A stretch of 64,000 bases of DNA from Prorocentrum cordatum (GCA_963575745.1 CAUYUJ010020170.1:269589-333588), one strand, 5' to 3'. Positions 10,680 to 22,218 are shown, counted from the first letter of the stretch. Notes: a model not told the origin generated them from the sequence alone. Translations and numbers: made by a program.

Positions 10680-11360
10680 GCCTGTGTGTCGGTCTGGCGG
10701 CTCCGTGCTGGCCGTCGCCGCCCCGCAGCCGCTTCGTCGGCGCCCGTCGCTTGGGCTTGAGTGTCGGTCTGGCGGTTCCGTGCCAGCCGTCGCCGCCCGT
10801 CGCCGTTGCTGCGCCGTCGCATTGCGATACTTTGCGTTGCTCTTCGTTGCTTTGCAAAGCATTTCATTGCCTGGACTTGCTTCGTATTGGTTTGCATTGC
10901 TTTGCGTTGCTTTTCATTGCTTTGCCTTGCTTCGCATTGGCACGCCGTGCTTAGCATTGGCCTGCGTCTTTGTATTGCTCTTGGTTGCATTGCTTTGCAT
11001 TGCACAGCGAGGTATTGCATTGTTTGGCCTTGCTTTGCATTTCTTTGCAATGCTGTGCGTTGTCTTGCTTTGTATTGTTTTACCTTGCTTCGCATTGCTA
11101 CGCCGTGCTTGGCATTGCTCTGCATTGCTTTGCATTGTTATGCCGTGCTTGATATTACTTTCATTTGCAATCCCTCCCTCCTCCTCCCTCCTATTTTGTG
11201 TTGCTGCCACTTGCTTTGCATTGTTCTGGTAGCTTTGCGCTGTTGTGCGTGGCGTTGCATCTCACTGCATTTCTTGACATTGTAATGCATGGTTTTACAT
11301 TGCTTCTCATTGACTTGTGTTGTTATCGCAGCGCATTTCTCTGAATTGCATTGCGTTGTG
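10680..11360. repeat. TCTGGCGG duplications followed by GCATTGC/TTGCTTTGC array
   Basis: TGTCGGTCTGGCGG occurs twice (about 10688 and 10762), and a related word at 11493 and 11525 (TGGTCTGGCAG, TGGTCTGGTGG). Between 10830 and 11360 GCATTGC, GCGTTGC and TTGCTTTGC words recur at ~10-bp intervals. Translations are Cys/Leu/Ala-rich and repetitive, with no domain. Confidence 0.8.
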
Positions 11361-11679
11361 TTTCCTACTATGGCACAAAAGGGAGGGGGCGGGAGGGGGA
11401 GGAGGAGTACGAGGAGGAAGCAGCCGAGGAGGGGAATGATGTGCTTGCACTTTGGGTTTCTTATTTGTATTATAAGGAAATGGGCCTGAAATCTGGTCTG
11501 GCAGCTATGTGGGCCTGAAACTTGGTCTGGTGGCTATGCCGTCGCCGTCGCTGCCTCGTCGTCGCTCGTCACCGCCGTTGGATTGCAGCAAATAGATAAC
11601 AGGAGTCTTCTGATGTTCCTGGGGGCCCGGCGCGGGCCGTCCGCTACAACAGCATGGAATGTGCGCGCTCGCCGCCGCC

Positions 11680-12260
11680 GCGGTGCGCTCAGCCGAAAAG
11701 GTCGAAGACCACGTCCTCGTCCTCCTCCTCCTCCACGGCCGCGGCCTTCCTCTCCTCCTTCTTCTCGCCGCCGCCCGCCGCCGCCCGCCGCCGGCGCTGC
11801 GGCCACCGGGTTCGCCGCAGCGCACGCCTCGGGGTCCTCCAGGAACTTCTTGACAGGCTCCATTTCCTCCTCCTCCTCCTCCTCCTCAGCGGCCGGCTCC
11901 GGTGCCTTCTCCCTCTGCGGCGGCTTCTGGCGCGGCGCCTCCTCCTCCTCCTCCTCCTCGGCGGGCTCCTCCTTCCTGGCTGGACGGGCAGGGGGCCTCT
12001 GCGGTCTCCTCCTGGCCTGCTGCCGCCGGCCGCCGGCTCGTCCTCGTCCTCGTCCTCCTCCCCCTCCTCCTCCTCCTCCTCGACGCTCGTCGTGCGTTGC
12101 CTCCTGGCCGTCGTCCTGACAGCCTCCTTTGGGCTCCCGCAGCCTCCCTGCTGCCTCCTCGTGGTCTCGTCGTCGCTCTCCAGCCGCTGCTCCTCCTCCT
12201 CCTCCTCCTCCTCCTCCTCCTCCTCCTCCTCCTCCTCCTGGTCGCCGCCCTCCGCGGGGC
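11680..12260 (-). repeat. CCT/CTC-rich low-complexity region downstream of the RT frame
   Basis: CCTCCTCCT runs dominate. The minus-strand frame 11534-12403 is Glu/Arg/Gly-rich and overlaps, in a different phase, the TGA that ends the RT frame at 12400-12402. It may be 3' sequence of the retroelement or independent expansion. Confidence 0.6.
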
Positions 12261-12399
12261 TTCCTCAGCGCCTCTCTGCTGCCTCCGCATGGCGTCGTCG
12301 TTGTTCTCCTGCTGCTCCTCCTCCCCCTCTTACCCCTCCTCCTCCTGGTCGCCCTCCCTCGCCTCGTCGCCCTCGGCGCCCGCCGCCTGCCCTTGCGCC

Positions 12400-15300
12400 T
12401 CACGCGACGGCCGCCGCCGCCGCCGCCTCCACTGCAGCCGCCGCCGCCAGGCGTGCCGGGGTCGCCCCGGGCCGCGGGCGCTGCAGGCGCTGCAGGATGG
12501 CCCGCGCGTTCTCCCTGTGTAGGGAGATGGAGAGTCGCTGGGCCATCCTGTCCGCCGTGCTGGCGGCCTCCTCGCCGCGCGCGTCGGCCGCGCGCTTAGC
12601 CAGCGCGGCGAAGGCGCGCCGCGCCTCGCCGCCCCAGCTCCCGCCGTGCGCCTCCACCACCATTGGGATGAAGGCGATGTCCGCGTCGCGGCAAGCCTGC
12701 GCCGTGCCCTGGTGCTGCCGCTTGTACTCCTCGTGCCTGTCGAGGGCGGCGGCCGGGTCAGCGGCGGAGCGCGCGATGAGGTCCGCGCGCAGGCCGGACG
12801 TCACCGCGAAGTCCAAGGCCGCCGAGAGCCCGCCGCGCCACCGGGGGATATAGACATCTGCTGGCCGGCGGCCGTCGTTGTCTAGTCCATCGCCGTCGGG
12901 CTCCTCGGCGTTCGGCCCCTCGCCCGGCGCCCGCGGCGGCAGCAGTCCGGGCCGCTCCAGCTCCGCCCCCGAGAAGCCAGCGGCCTGGGCGGCAAAGAAG
13001 GTGCCGTTCCGCAGCTTGTTGTGGCGGCGCGTGCGGTCGCCCTGGCAGGCGCACGTCAAGGCGTGGTCGCAGTACACGTCCATGACTTCCCCGCACGCTG
13101 GGCAGAACGCTTCCTCGTCCATCAGCTGGACCCGGAGCCGTCGCTAGATCCCGATCTGCATCAAGCTGTGCGGGACCGCTGTGCCGAGCGCCTCGCTGGG
13201 GGGCGCCAGCAGGTGCGCGCCGGCGCCGGGCTGGGCCACCAGGGCGAGGTGGGCGCGCGTCGCGGCCGAGGAGCGGCCCCAGAGGGCGGCGCGCGCGGCG
13301 TCGTCGACCTGGTCCGAGAGAGTCTTCTGGTTGGAGTGCGTCTCGCAGTCGAAGCGCGCAGCCTGGTTTGCCCCCGCCACACTTGCGTTGTGGGTCTGGA
13401 GCGCCGCCGCCAGGGCCCCGGCGTCGCCCGCGTCGTCGTCTGTGTAGCCCGCGTACATGGACCGGCAGAACTCGCTGCTCTTGGCGCGCGAGGACAAGTA
13501 GGCCGCCGGCGAGTGCTTCTCAGCGGAGCGCAGCCCCAAGCCGCCTTTGTTCAGTTTCAGCTGCGCTTGGGCCCAGGAGTCGTCGGTGAGGGAAGCGCCG
13601 GCCAGCTGTTCCAGGCAGGAGCGCACTGCAGCGTCCATCTCCAGGAGAGCCTCGGTGTGGGCGGAGGGCGGCACCACGCGCGCCGAGTAGCCGAGCTTGC
13701 AGTAGGAGGCGCACTGCCGGAGAAGGTGAAGGGCTACCTGCGCGTCCTCCAAGCCGGCCAGTGCGCCCAGGAGCTCCGCTGCCTTCTTCACTCTTTTCTG
13801 CGTGTGCTGGAGGCAGAAATCGTCGCTCCCGATGGGCGCGCCGAGGAGCTCAAATCAGCTGTCGGGGCGCAGTCGGAAACCCGGTGGGAAATCCGCCGCG
13901 GACGTGTTGCTGTCCGCCCCCGCTGAAGGGACCACCTCGCACTTGCCCGGCCCCGTGCTGAGGCTGAGGCCGACTGCTGCGAGCTCGGCCACGACGAGGT
14001 GGAGGAAGCGCGCCACAGCCTGTCTGTCACCCGCCACGCAGCCGTCGTCCAGGTAGAAAAAGACGAGGTCCAGGCCGGCGTCCTGGGCAAGCTCCCTGAG
14101 GCTGCGGCTCGCCGTCTCCGCGCAGCGTTGGAGTGCCAGGGAGAAGAGCAGCGGGCTAAGCGGGTCGCCCTGCTGGACGCCGCACTCGGAGCGCAGCGTC
14201 TGCTTGCCGAGGAAGAGTAGCGAGGGGCTGCCGTAGCACCAGTCCGCCCAAGGTGCCAGTGCGGGAAAGTCCTCGCGCACTGCTCTGAGGACGGCCGTCC
14301 GGTCCAGGGTGTTGAAAGCGCTCGAGAGGTCCAACTTCACGAAAACTTTGTCCCTGTCGCCCAGGTTGCGCGTGAACCACTGCCTGGCCACGTGGATCGC
14401 CGCCTCGGCGCCTCCCGGGACGGCCGCGCCCACCTGCAAGGGCGCAAGGCGGTCGCGGGCTGCCCCGGCGACCTCCTTGCAGAGGCACTTGCCCACCAGG
14501 CAGCGAAGTGTCTCGCCGACGGCCACCGGGCGGAGGCCGCCGTCGTTCTTCGGGAGAGCCACCAGCGAGGCGCCAGCAAAGTAAGCCGCGACCGCCGCCG
14601 GAGCCTGGCCGCGCGCGAGCACGTAGACGAGGCCAGCGAGCTGCTCGACTACCTCGTCCCTGTGGGCTGCCGTCGCCAGGGCGTCCTGCAGGTGTTGCGG
14701 GCGCAGGCCAGTGGGGCCGGCGGCCGAGCCCTTGGGGAAGGCCCGCACTTCCTTTTGGACGACAGAGACGTCGACCTGGGCTGCGGCGGCCGCGTGGACA
14801 ACAGGCAGGCTAGCCAGGTCCACAACCGGCTGCTGGCTGCGGGGGTGTTTGCGGCCCATCTGGTCCACGACAGCCGGCGTGACGGACGCGGGCGGCTCCG
14901 ACGTCAGCGAAGCGCAGCTTTTCGAGTAAAGCCCCTCCGAAGCCAAGTCGAGGCAGCGCTGTGCTCGGTGAGTCGCCTTGTCCGTTCCCCCTGTCTGGCG
15001 CCGCTCTGTCGTCTCCGCCCGCAGCGTCTGGCGCTCTCCCTCCAGCCAGCGGCGGCAGAGGTTCTTGGCTTCCTCGTCGCTGGCGTTCCCTCTGCCTCGG
15101 CCTCCGCGGCTGTGCGGTCGCAGCACGCACTTGGGCAGCATGGCCAGTTGGACCCAAGCTGCTTCGGTGTCGCGGTGGACCGCCAACGCCACGGCCTGCA
15201 CCAAACACTGTGCCCACAACGCCCTGGCCCCCCTGGGCACGCGGCGCCTCGTGCCGGCGCGGCTGGAGAAGACCGCCCTCAGCGAAGGGAGCCCTGGCTG

Positions 15301-18300
15301 GCCGTTCGCGTCGCCAGCGTCGGCCAGAAGGGCCTGGGGGACCGCGGCGGCAGCTGCGCGCGCCGCTGGCCGGCACCTGGGGCACACTCCCTGGTGGCGC
15401 AGACCCAGGAACCGCTGACACACCGAGCATTGGCCGAGGGCGTGCTGGTCAAGGAACTCCTGCGGGACGGGCGGCAGGTTGGGGTAGCGGCCCGCCGCGT
15501 GCTCGTTTAAGTGGACCCTCGTGCTCTCCTGGCAGGACCACCCTGGCGAGGCGGCAGGATCCGCGCGCGGGCAACCGGGCGCTGGGCAGTAGACGCGGGG
15601 CCGCCGTCGGGCTGCAGGGCGGGGCGCGGCGGGGGCTGGCTGCGGCGGCTCCGCGGCCGGCGGCGGCGCGGCAGCAACGGCTGGCTCCGCAGCGTGCCGG
15701 GGTCCCCCCTCTGCCGGCATGGCCAGAGGCTGCTGGGCGCCCGAGGGGGCAGCTCCTTCCAGCGCTGCTCGCCGACGTTGCTCGGCCAGCGGCGCGCCCG
15801 CATCCTGGTCCATGTCTCGCGTGTCGTCCAGGCGCATGCTGTTGATTCGCTCGTGGAGGAGGGGGTCGTCGCCGGGCTCATCGCCTTCCGCGCGGTTGCG
15901 TCTGAGCGCGCGGCGTCCCGGAGAAGCACGGGCGCCGACCTCCACGAAGGTGTTCCTGACCGACACCGCGGCCTCCGTCTCCATCTGCGCGGGGCCCGCG
16001 CTCGATGCACTTGCCGACCCAGGCGGCGGCGCCACTCGTCGAGGCGAGGTGGAGCGGTCGCGCTCCGAGGGTCCTGTTCGATTCCCTACTCCTCGGCGGC
16101 AGATGCAGCGCTGGCGCTCGAAGAGGCACGTGTCGCACACGTCGGCATTGGGGCCTGCGGGGAAAGCTGGGGACTGCGCGGCGTGGACGAGCAAGGCAAT
16201 GTGTCCTACCCATGCCGCTGGCGAAGACAAATGTGTGGAATACCATCCTGGGCTCAATGCAACTGTCATAATTGTCGTGATGGAAATGCACACAACCCGT
16301 GGAAAATGGACATCGCCAAGTAGAGCGGCGCCGCAAACTCCGGCCAGGACGCGCTGCAGAGGAGCCCCGTGCACCGCCGCCCCGAAGGCCAAGAATTTCA
16401 CTGGGGCTGCAGACGCGCAGGAGGCCGCCAAGACCAAGGCTGGGTCGACCGCGCGGGGGATCGTCTGGCCCAGGGTGGCGTGAAAGGACTCGGCCAAGCA
16501 CGCGCTAGCGAACGCATGAGGGGCCCACCCGAGAGCGGCGACGAGCAGTCCAGGCAAAGGGTGCACGAGACAGTAAGCGCCGTCGATCGTCATCGAAATG
16601 ACCGGCCAAAACATGCGGTAGATCTTCTTCAGCGGGATCGCGACCGCCGCCGGCGCCCCCGGCCATGCAGCCAGGGGCTTGGCGTCGCCGAGGGGGCTAG
16701 CCGCCGTGCAAGAGGCCCCTGAAGCGCTGGCGGCGCAGCTGCGGAGGTGGGAGTGGAAGTACAGCTCCGCCGGCGACGTGCGCGTCGCCTCTGGGCCAGG
16801 CGGGGCTGACACAGCGCGTGCGCCCAGGCGCGGGATGTCGGGCGCCATCAGGTTGCAGTCGGCCGGGGCACAGGTCCGCGTGCACCACCGAGATGGGCCA
16901 GGCAGCGGCCCCCGCGCGGCGACGTCGCCGTCCGAGGCGTGCGGCGCAGGCGAACGGCGGGCAGGCCCCAGGCGTGAAGGCAGGCAGGCTCCGACGCCGT
17001 CCGATGGTACTGATGGCAGCGTGGGCGCAGGCGTGAATATCGACATCGGTGCTGACGTCGATGGGGAAGTCGCTGGCGGTGGTGCTGGCATGGGCGCTTG
17101 CGTCGGTGACAGCGCAGGCCCAGAAGTTGATGCTGGCGTCAGTGCTGGTGTAGGCGATGGCATTGGTGGCAGCGTAGGCGCCGGTGTGAATGTTGACGTC
17201 GGTGCTGACGTCGATGGGGAAGTCGCTGGCGGTGGTGCTGGCGTAGGCGCCAAGATTGGCGCAGGCGCCAGTGCTCGAGATGGCGCTGGCGTTGGTGCTG
17301 GCGTAGGCGCTGGCGTTTGTGCTGACGTCGGAGTTGGCGACGGTGTTCGTGCTGGCGTAGGCGCTGGCGTTGGTGCTGACGTCGGTGTTGGCGACGGTGT
17401 TCGTGCTGGCGTAGGCGCAGGCGTTGGTTCTGACGTCGTTGCTGGTGCAGGCGCCATGGTAGGCGCTGGCGTCGGCGTAAGCCTTGGTCCTGGAGTCGGT
17501 GCTGGTGTACGCGCAAGTGTTGGTGTCTGAGTAGGCGTTGGCGTTGGTGCTGGCCAAGGCGCCCGCTTTGGTGCTGGCGTCGGTGATGGCGTCGGGGCTG
17601 CTGTGGGCGTCGGCGTTGGTGCCGGCGTAGGCGCAGGCGTTGGTGCTGGAGACGGTGCTGCTGTAGGTGTTGGCGTCGGCGCCGGAGTGGGCGCCAATGT
17701 CGGTGCTGGCGTCGGTGATGGCGACAGCGCTGGTGCAGGCGCTGACGTTGGTGCCGGCTTAGGCGCAGGAGCTGGTGCTGAAGTCGGCGCCGATGAGGGC
17801 GTTGGCGTAGGCGCAGGCGTTGGAACTGGCGTTAGTTCTGGCGTCGACGGTGTAGGCGCAGGCGTTGGAGCCGGCGTAGGTGCAGGCGATGGTGCTGGAG
17901 TCGATGCCATCGCATGCGCTGGCGTTGATGCCGGCACAGGCGTTGGAGCTGGCGACGGTGCTGGACTAGGCGCCGGCGTTGTTGCCGTCGTTGGTGCAGG
18001 CGTCGACGCTGGCTTCGACGCCGGCGTTGAGACCAGCGTAGGCGCTGGCGTCGGTGCCGATGTAAGCGATGGCGTTGGTGCCGGTGTAGGTGCCCACGAC
18101 TTTGCTGGCCTATGATCTGGCATACGCGCTGGCGCAGGTGTCGGCCCAGGCGCAGGCGCGGGTGCTGGCGTCGGTGCTGGCGTAGGCCCATGCCTGGGTG
18201 CCAGCGTAGGCGTAGGCGTTTGCGACGGTGCTGCTGCAGGCGCTGGCGTGGGCGTCGGTGCCGGTGCTGGCGTTGGTGCTGGCGTAGGCGCTGGCGTCGG

Positions 18301-18555
18301 TGTTGGTGTGGGCGCCAGCCTTGGTGCTGGCGTAGGCGCTGGCGACGGTGCTGGCGTCGATGCCGGCGGCAGTGCCGCTGCCGACGCTTGCGCTGGTGCC
18401 GGCGTTGACGTTGGCGTTGGTGCTGGCGTGGGCGCTGGGGTCGCTGGCGTTCGTGCTGGCGTAGGAAGCGGTGCCCGCGGTGCGCTTGTTGATCGCTCAC
18501 AACATGGATTGCACCACTGATTCCACCACATGTGTTGTGCGAAATTTTGGCTCAA
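12400..18555 (-). pseudogene. Non-LTR-type reverse transcriptase, one frame with two in-frame stops
   Basis: One minus-strand phase runs from 18555 to the TGA at 12400, interrupted only by TGA at 13855-13857 and TAG at 13144-13146. Order of parts: a Pro/Ala/Thr tract (about 18480-16990); hydrophobic stretches (about 16620-16150); Cys/His zinc-finger-like pairs (CPAPGC, CSVCQRF, CPRC; about 15620-15370); then the RT domain with motif A (KLDLSSAFN, 14309-14345), motif B ([10 protein letters not shown], about 14140-14180) and motif C YLDD (14041-14056), rather than the FADD usual in LINEs. After the stops come the thumb/C-terminal region and a CPACG...H finger (about 13095-13050). No AP- or restriction-type endonuclease is recognised. 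Such enzymes copy element RNA into the genome. Two nonsense codons without a frameshift suggest a recently inactivated copy, stop readthrough, or base errors. Confidence 0.82.
16990..18480. repeat. GGCGT(A/T)GGCGCTGGC hexamer-derived array, encoding P/A/T repeat on minus
   Basis: About 1.5 kb of 6-bp-based units (GGCGTTGGTGCTGGCGTAGG). Minus reads (TPAP)n inside the RT frame. Plus reads (GVGAGV)n. A larger block with GTCGATGGGGAAGTCGCTGG is present twice (about 17057 and 17211), 154 bp apart. The multiple-of-three structure keeps the RT frame open. Confidence 0.9.
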
Positions 18556-18586
18556 GCAATTCTAGCTCAAGGGAAATTGGCTCAAG
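18544..18586 (+). other. Three tandem relict spliced-leader fragments
   Basis: The known dinoflagellate spliced leader ends in CCATTTTGGCTCAAG. ATTTTGGCTCAAG lies at 18544-18556, CAATTCTAGCTCAAG at 18557-18571 and GGAAATTGGCTCAAG at 18572-18586. The CTCAAG ends fall at exactly 15-bp intervals. Fifteen nt is what remains when a new leader is trans-spliced onto the AG inside an old leader (CCGTAG|CC...). This is the accepted signature of mRNAs retroposed into the genome and re-expressed. A fourth, degraded copy (CCAATGCTCTAG) may follow. The gene at 18625 on the same strand is the presumed cargo. Confidence 0.8.
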
Positions 18587-18624
18587 CCAATGCTCTAGCC
18601 AAGCGGGGGCGCGGGGCCGCAGCG

Positions 18625-21135
18625 ATGGAGACGCGCTCCGCCCTGCGCCGACGACAGCGGCTGGTGGCCGCTGGCCAGGTCCCGGCCGCGGCGGCCAGCG
18701 CACCGCTGCCTGGGTTTGTTGCCAGCGCGCCCAGCGCGGTGCCGGCGGCGCTGCCGACGGCTGCCTCCCTGGAGGCGACCGTCGCTTGCGGCGCTGCTGC
18801 TGCTGCCGCCGCCGCGGCGTCCTCTGCGGGCCTCTGGGCGGCGGTCGGGGCCCTGGCGCGTGTCGCGGCGGACGCTATGGAAACGACCGCCCGCCTCGCG
18901 CCCATTTCCTGGCAGGCGAGCGCGGGCGCGGGCGCAGCGGCGGCGGCGGCGCCGCTGCCGCCGGGGCTCGCGGCTGGCGACTTCGACGGGATGGTGTTGA
19001 CGCCCAGAGAGTCAGAGAGAGAGAGAGAGAGCGACACCATGTGGCAGGTGCCGGAGGGCCATGGCGTGTTGACCGGCCTGGAAGTGAAGTGACGTTGGAG
19101 GATTTCCGAGCCATTCATAGGCGCAAGTTCGGCCTGGGCGAGGAGGATGTAGAGGGCGATAGGGACGGGTACGCGGAGGAGGTGAGTGAGGCCCGGTGCA
19201 ATCGCAAGCTCGGCGTGGACGAGGATGACCTTGGCGAGGGCTTATTCGAGAACGCCGACGGCACTAAGCGGCAGGCGGCCGAGTTCTCGATCGAAGAGGA
19301 GTACGAGGCCGACTGGGTGGCCCTCGCTCCGGAGTTCGCTTATTTGTTGCCACAGTCCGCTCGGCCCGAGGGGGGGGGCCAGAACGACCCTCAGCTGGCG
19401 GAGAGCATGGAGACTCTTGGCCTCGGTGCCCCCGAGGCTGGGGGCCAGGCCGAGAAGAGGGAGGAGGTCGTAGAGGCGGAGGAGGCCGAGGACGAGGGGG
19501 AGGAGGTCGCCGAGGATGCGGAGGCGGTGATGGAGGAGGTCGGCGGCGACGACGTCGACGAGGAGGTGGAGGAGGTCGCGGTTGACGCGTGGAGGAGGTC
19601 GTGGTGGAGGAAGTCTGGGAGGAGGACGATGTCGAGGAGGCGGAGGACGTCGTGGAGGTGGAGGTGGTCGTTGAAGGAGCCGTGGAGGGAATCGGTGAGG
19701 AGGGCGCCGACGACGTCGAGGAGGCGGAGAGCTTCGCGACGGCGGCGGCGGGCCCGGACGGGCGCGAGGGCGTGCGCGAGGACGCCGGCGGCCCCAGGAG
19801 GCACGTGTTGGAGGGCCACGTGGAGCTGAGGGGCTTGGGGGCGCGCCTGGAGAACCTGAAGGCCCGGGACAGGCGCAAATTTGACGCGGGCGTGGGCGAG
19901 GGCGAACGCGATCCCAGCGAGCAGCACATCGCAGTCGTCGAGAACCCCTCCTACGAGCGAGACGCGACCATCCGGATCGCGCCGATGGCGCGCGCGGAGC
20001 GGCCGCTGCAGCCTGCGGCGGCGGGCCAGGCAGCCATGCTGAAGGCCATGCTGTGCGCGGTGTTCGGGGGGGCTGGCGCGCTGGTGGCAAAGGTGAGCAT
20101 GCCATGCCGAGCGGAAAGGTGTTGAATGAGATGGGCGCGCTGGTCGCGACGGTGAGCCTGCCAGTCGAGATGGAGCAGCCGCCTGACGCCGAGGTGAGCA
20201 TGCCGGACGAGATAGAGATCCGGCCGGAGGCCAAGAGGAACCCGCCGGACGCGATGGAGAGCCTGCCCGCGGCCACGGTGAGCATGCCAGAAGACGCGGG
20301 GAGCCGGTCGGAGGCCGAGCCGAGCCTATCGGACGAGCTGGAAAGCCTCCAGAAGGCCAAGGCGAGCGCGTCTGACGCGTTGGGAGGCAGGCTGGATGCC
20401 GAGGTTAACAGGATGGACGAGCTGGAGATCACGCCAGAGGCACAGGTGAGCTTACCGGGCGAGCTGGAGAGCCTGCTGGAGGCCAAGATGAGTATGCCGG
20501 ACAAGATGGAGAGCCTGCTGGAGGCCAAGATGCAAAACCGGACGAGCGAGATAGGTGAGCATGCCAGACGAGCTGGGAGTCGGCCGAAGGCTAAGATGAG
20601 CTTGATGGACGCATCCATTGGCACACTGGATGCAAGGGGGAGCGCGCTGGGCGTCGTCGCAAGGGCGGACCCGTCGCTGGCCGCCCTGAGCTCGATGCGC
20701 ATCGTTGTGCTGGCCGAGGTCCATGGCTGGAGCTCGAGCGGCGCGTCGGTCGCGGATTGCCTGGGGCGGCTCGCGGGCCTCGTCGCGCGCTGCCAAAGGC
20801 ATAGTCGCTCGCGGCTGCGCAGAGGGCGAGGTGCATCTGCGCGGAGGCGCAGCCCGCGCAGCGGCTGCGCAGTCGCTCGGGGAGAAGGCGGCGACCCCCC
20901 AGCAGCCGAGGGCGAGCTGGGGCACTACCTGCGCAAGGACTTGCTCCACGTGCTTGGCGGGGCGGGCTGCCCGCCGCCCCTCGCGGCCGTGGCCGAGCGC
21001 CGCGCGACCGAGGGCGCGTCGCCCGTCGCCCCCGCCGCGCCTGCAGGGCGCCGCCGGCCTCCGCTGCCCCCGCTGCACCCGCGCGGCCCCCGCCGCGACC
21101 GCCGCTTTTACTCGAGTGGGATTTCGACATCTTAG
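18625..21135 (+). pseudogene. Retroposed gene of unknown function (Ala-rich N-terminus, acidic middle, 14-aa repeats)
   Basis: The ATG at 18625 is the first after the relict spliced leaders. Its frame runs to TGA at 19090-19092 with an Ala-rich sequence. From about 19092 the reading continues in another frame (KFGLGEEDVEGDRDGYAEE, then Glu/Asp-rich to about 19590), then in a third (19589-20125), then in 20053-21135. That last part has ten 14-aa units (42 bp, from 20149) such as VSMPDEIEIRPEAK. No introns are evident, as expected for a processed copy. No known domain is recognised. The frame changes suggest decay or indel errors. The minus strand is also open here (19242-20702) but lacks a start or leader context, so plus is preferred. 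Confidence 0.5.
20149..20625 (+). repeat. 42-bp tandem repeat inside the 18.6-21.1 kb gene
   Basis: Units start at 20149, 20191, 20233, 20275, 20317, 20359, 20401, 20443, 20485 and 20527, an exact 42-bp (14-codon) spacing with substitutions only. Typical plus reading is (V/A)SMPDE(L/M)ES(L)xEAx. Strict length conservation while the sequence diverges suggests the frame was once under selection. Confidence 0.8.
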
Positions 21136-21904
21136 ACGTCTGCGAGCCGCGGTCCCGAGGGGTTGGGGTCGCCCGCTTCCCCATTGCAGGAATTGGCTGT
21201 TTCCTGTGATTGTCCCCCCCCCCCCCTTTCCCCCCAGCAAGTGGATTCTGTCGCGTTCGGGGGCGCCGCGCGAAATGCGGCCGACGGGTCGCAACTCTGC
21301 CATTGCCGTGCCCCCCGCGAGACTGGGCGCATTTTGTCGCGGCCAGGCCTCGCCGAGCAATGCTGCCTCCTCTTTCTCTTCCTTGCCTCCCTATCCCTCT
21401 GTTAGTTTGACCTGATCATAGCTTTGTTTGTTTCGCTCGGGGGCGCGCGCTCTGCTCCGCGCCATTTTGGCCGGGCGCCTCGCCGGCGGCGCTTCGAGCC
21501 CGCGCGGCGCGTTCGCGCCCTGCAGGGCAGCGCGGGGGGCCAGCGCCCCATCGGGGGCCCGCGACGCTGCGGGAGAGGCGCGGCCGGGGGAGAAAGCGAC
21601 AACATATGTTGCGCGACATGCATGGCGCAACCTCGCGCGCGTAGCGATTATTGTTATCATTCTTATTATATACATATATATACGCCTGTTCGTTGGGCAG
21701 ACGGACCCCCCAAGGAATGGGCGCCCTCCTTTCGCGCTGCAAGTTGCGTGTGATCATGCCCCACTTGTCGTTCGTAAATATGGACCCATACCACCCCGGG
21801 CTCGCCGGCATCCGCCCCCCGTCCCCCCGCGCCCCCCCTTCATCCTTTGCAGACCGTGTTATGCTTGCGCGCCCGTTTATCTCGCATCGCGAGTTTTCGA
21901 TCAT

Positions 21905-22165
21905 TTCTCGCGCAGAACGGGGCGAAGTGCACGCGGCGCGTCGTCGCGCGCTCATTTCGGGGTCGTTTGATAGAAAACAAGCATTAGGAAATTCGGGGTC
22001 GCGCAGGTCTCGCAATTGAGCGTCGCGAAAACATAGGACACATGGCTTCGCAACGTGGGTGTTCAGGAGAAGCTTGCGCTCGCGCCCTTGCTGATTCTTC
22101 AGAGCCCATCGATTTTTCGACATGTTCATGACATGCTACCAAGCCGTGCTCCTTCACGAAGTACG
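21905..22165 (+). repeat. Diverged copy of the ~300-bp CG-core repeat
   Basis: Contains GGGGCGAAGTGCACGCGGCG and CGTCGTCGCGCGC, then AAAACATA..ACACATG..TTCGCAAC, AAGCTTGCGCTCG and CATCGATTTTTCGACATGTTCATGACATGCTACCAA in pieces. The same order occurs at about 34600-34790, 35415-35690 and 36920-37190. It ends just upstream of the gene at 22219. The rest of 21136-21905 shows no recognisable gene. Confidence 0.7.
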
Positions 22166-22218
22166 CCGCCCAGGGGCGAGCGGCCCAGCCTGGCGAGGGC
22201 GACGGCCAAGAAGAAGCG

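Noticed and set aside
14392-15510. Plus-strand frame of 372 codons
   Set aside because: Antisense of the RT domain, which carries clear motifs A, B and C on minus.
18532-19092. Start of the retroposed gene at the in-frame ATG 18532
   Set aside because: That ATG precedes and would translate the relict leaders; the first ATG after them (18625) is preferred.
21462-21472. CCATTTTGGCC, partial spliced-leader match
   Set aside because: Lacks the CTCAAG end and has no tandem partner or downstream gene start, so a chance match is likely.
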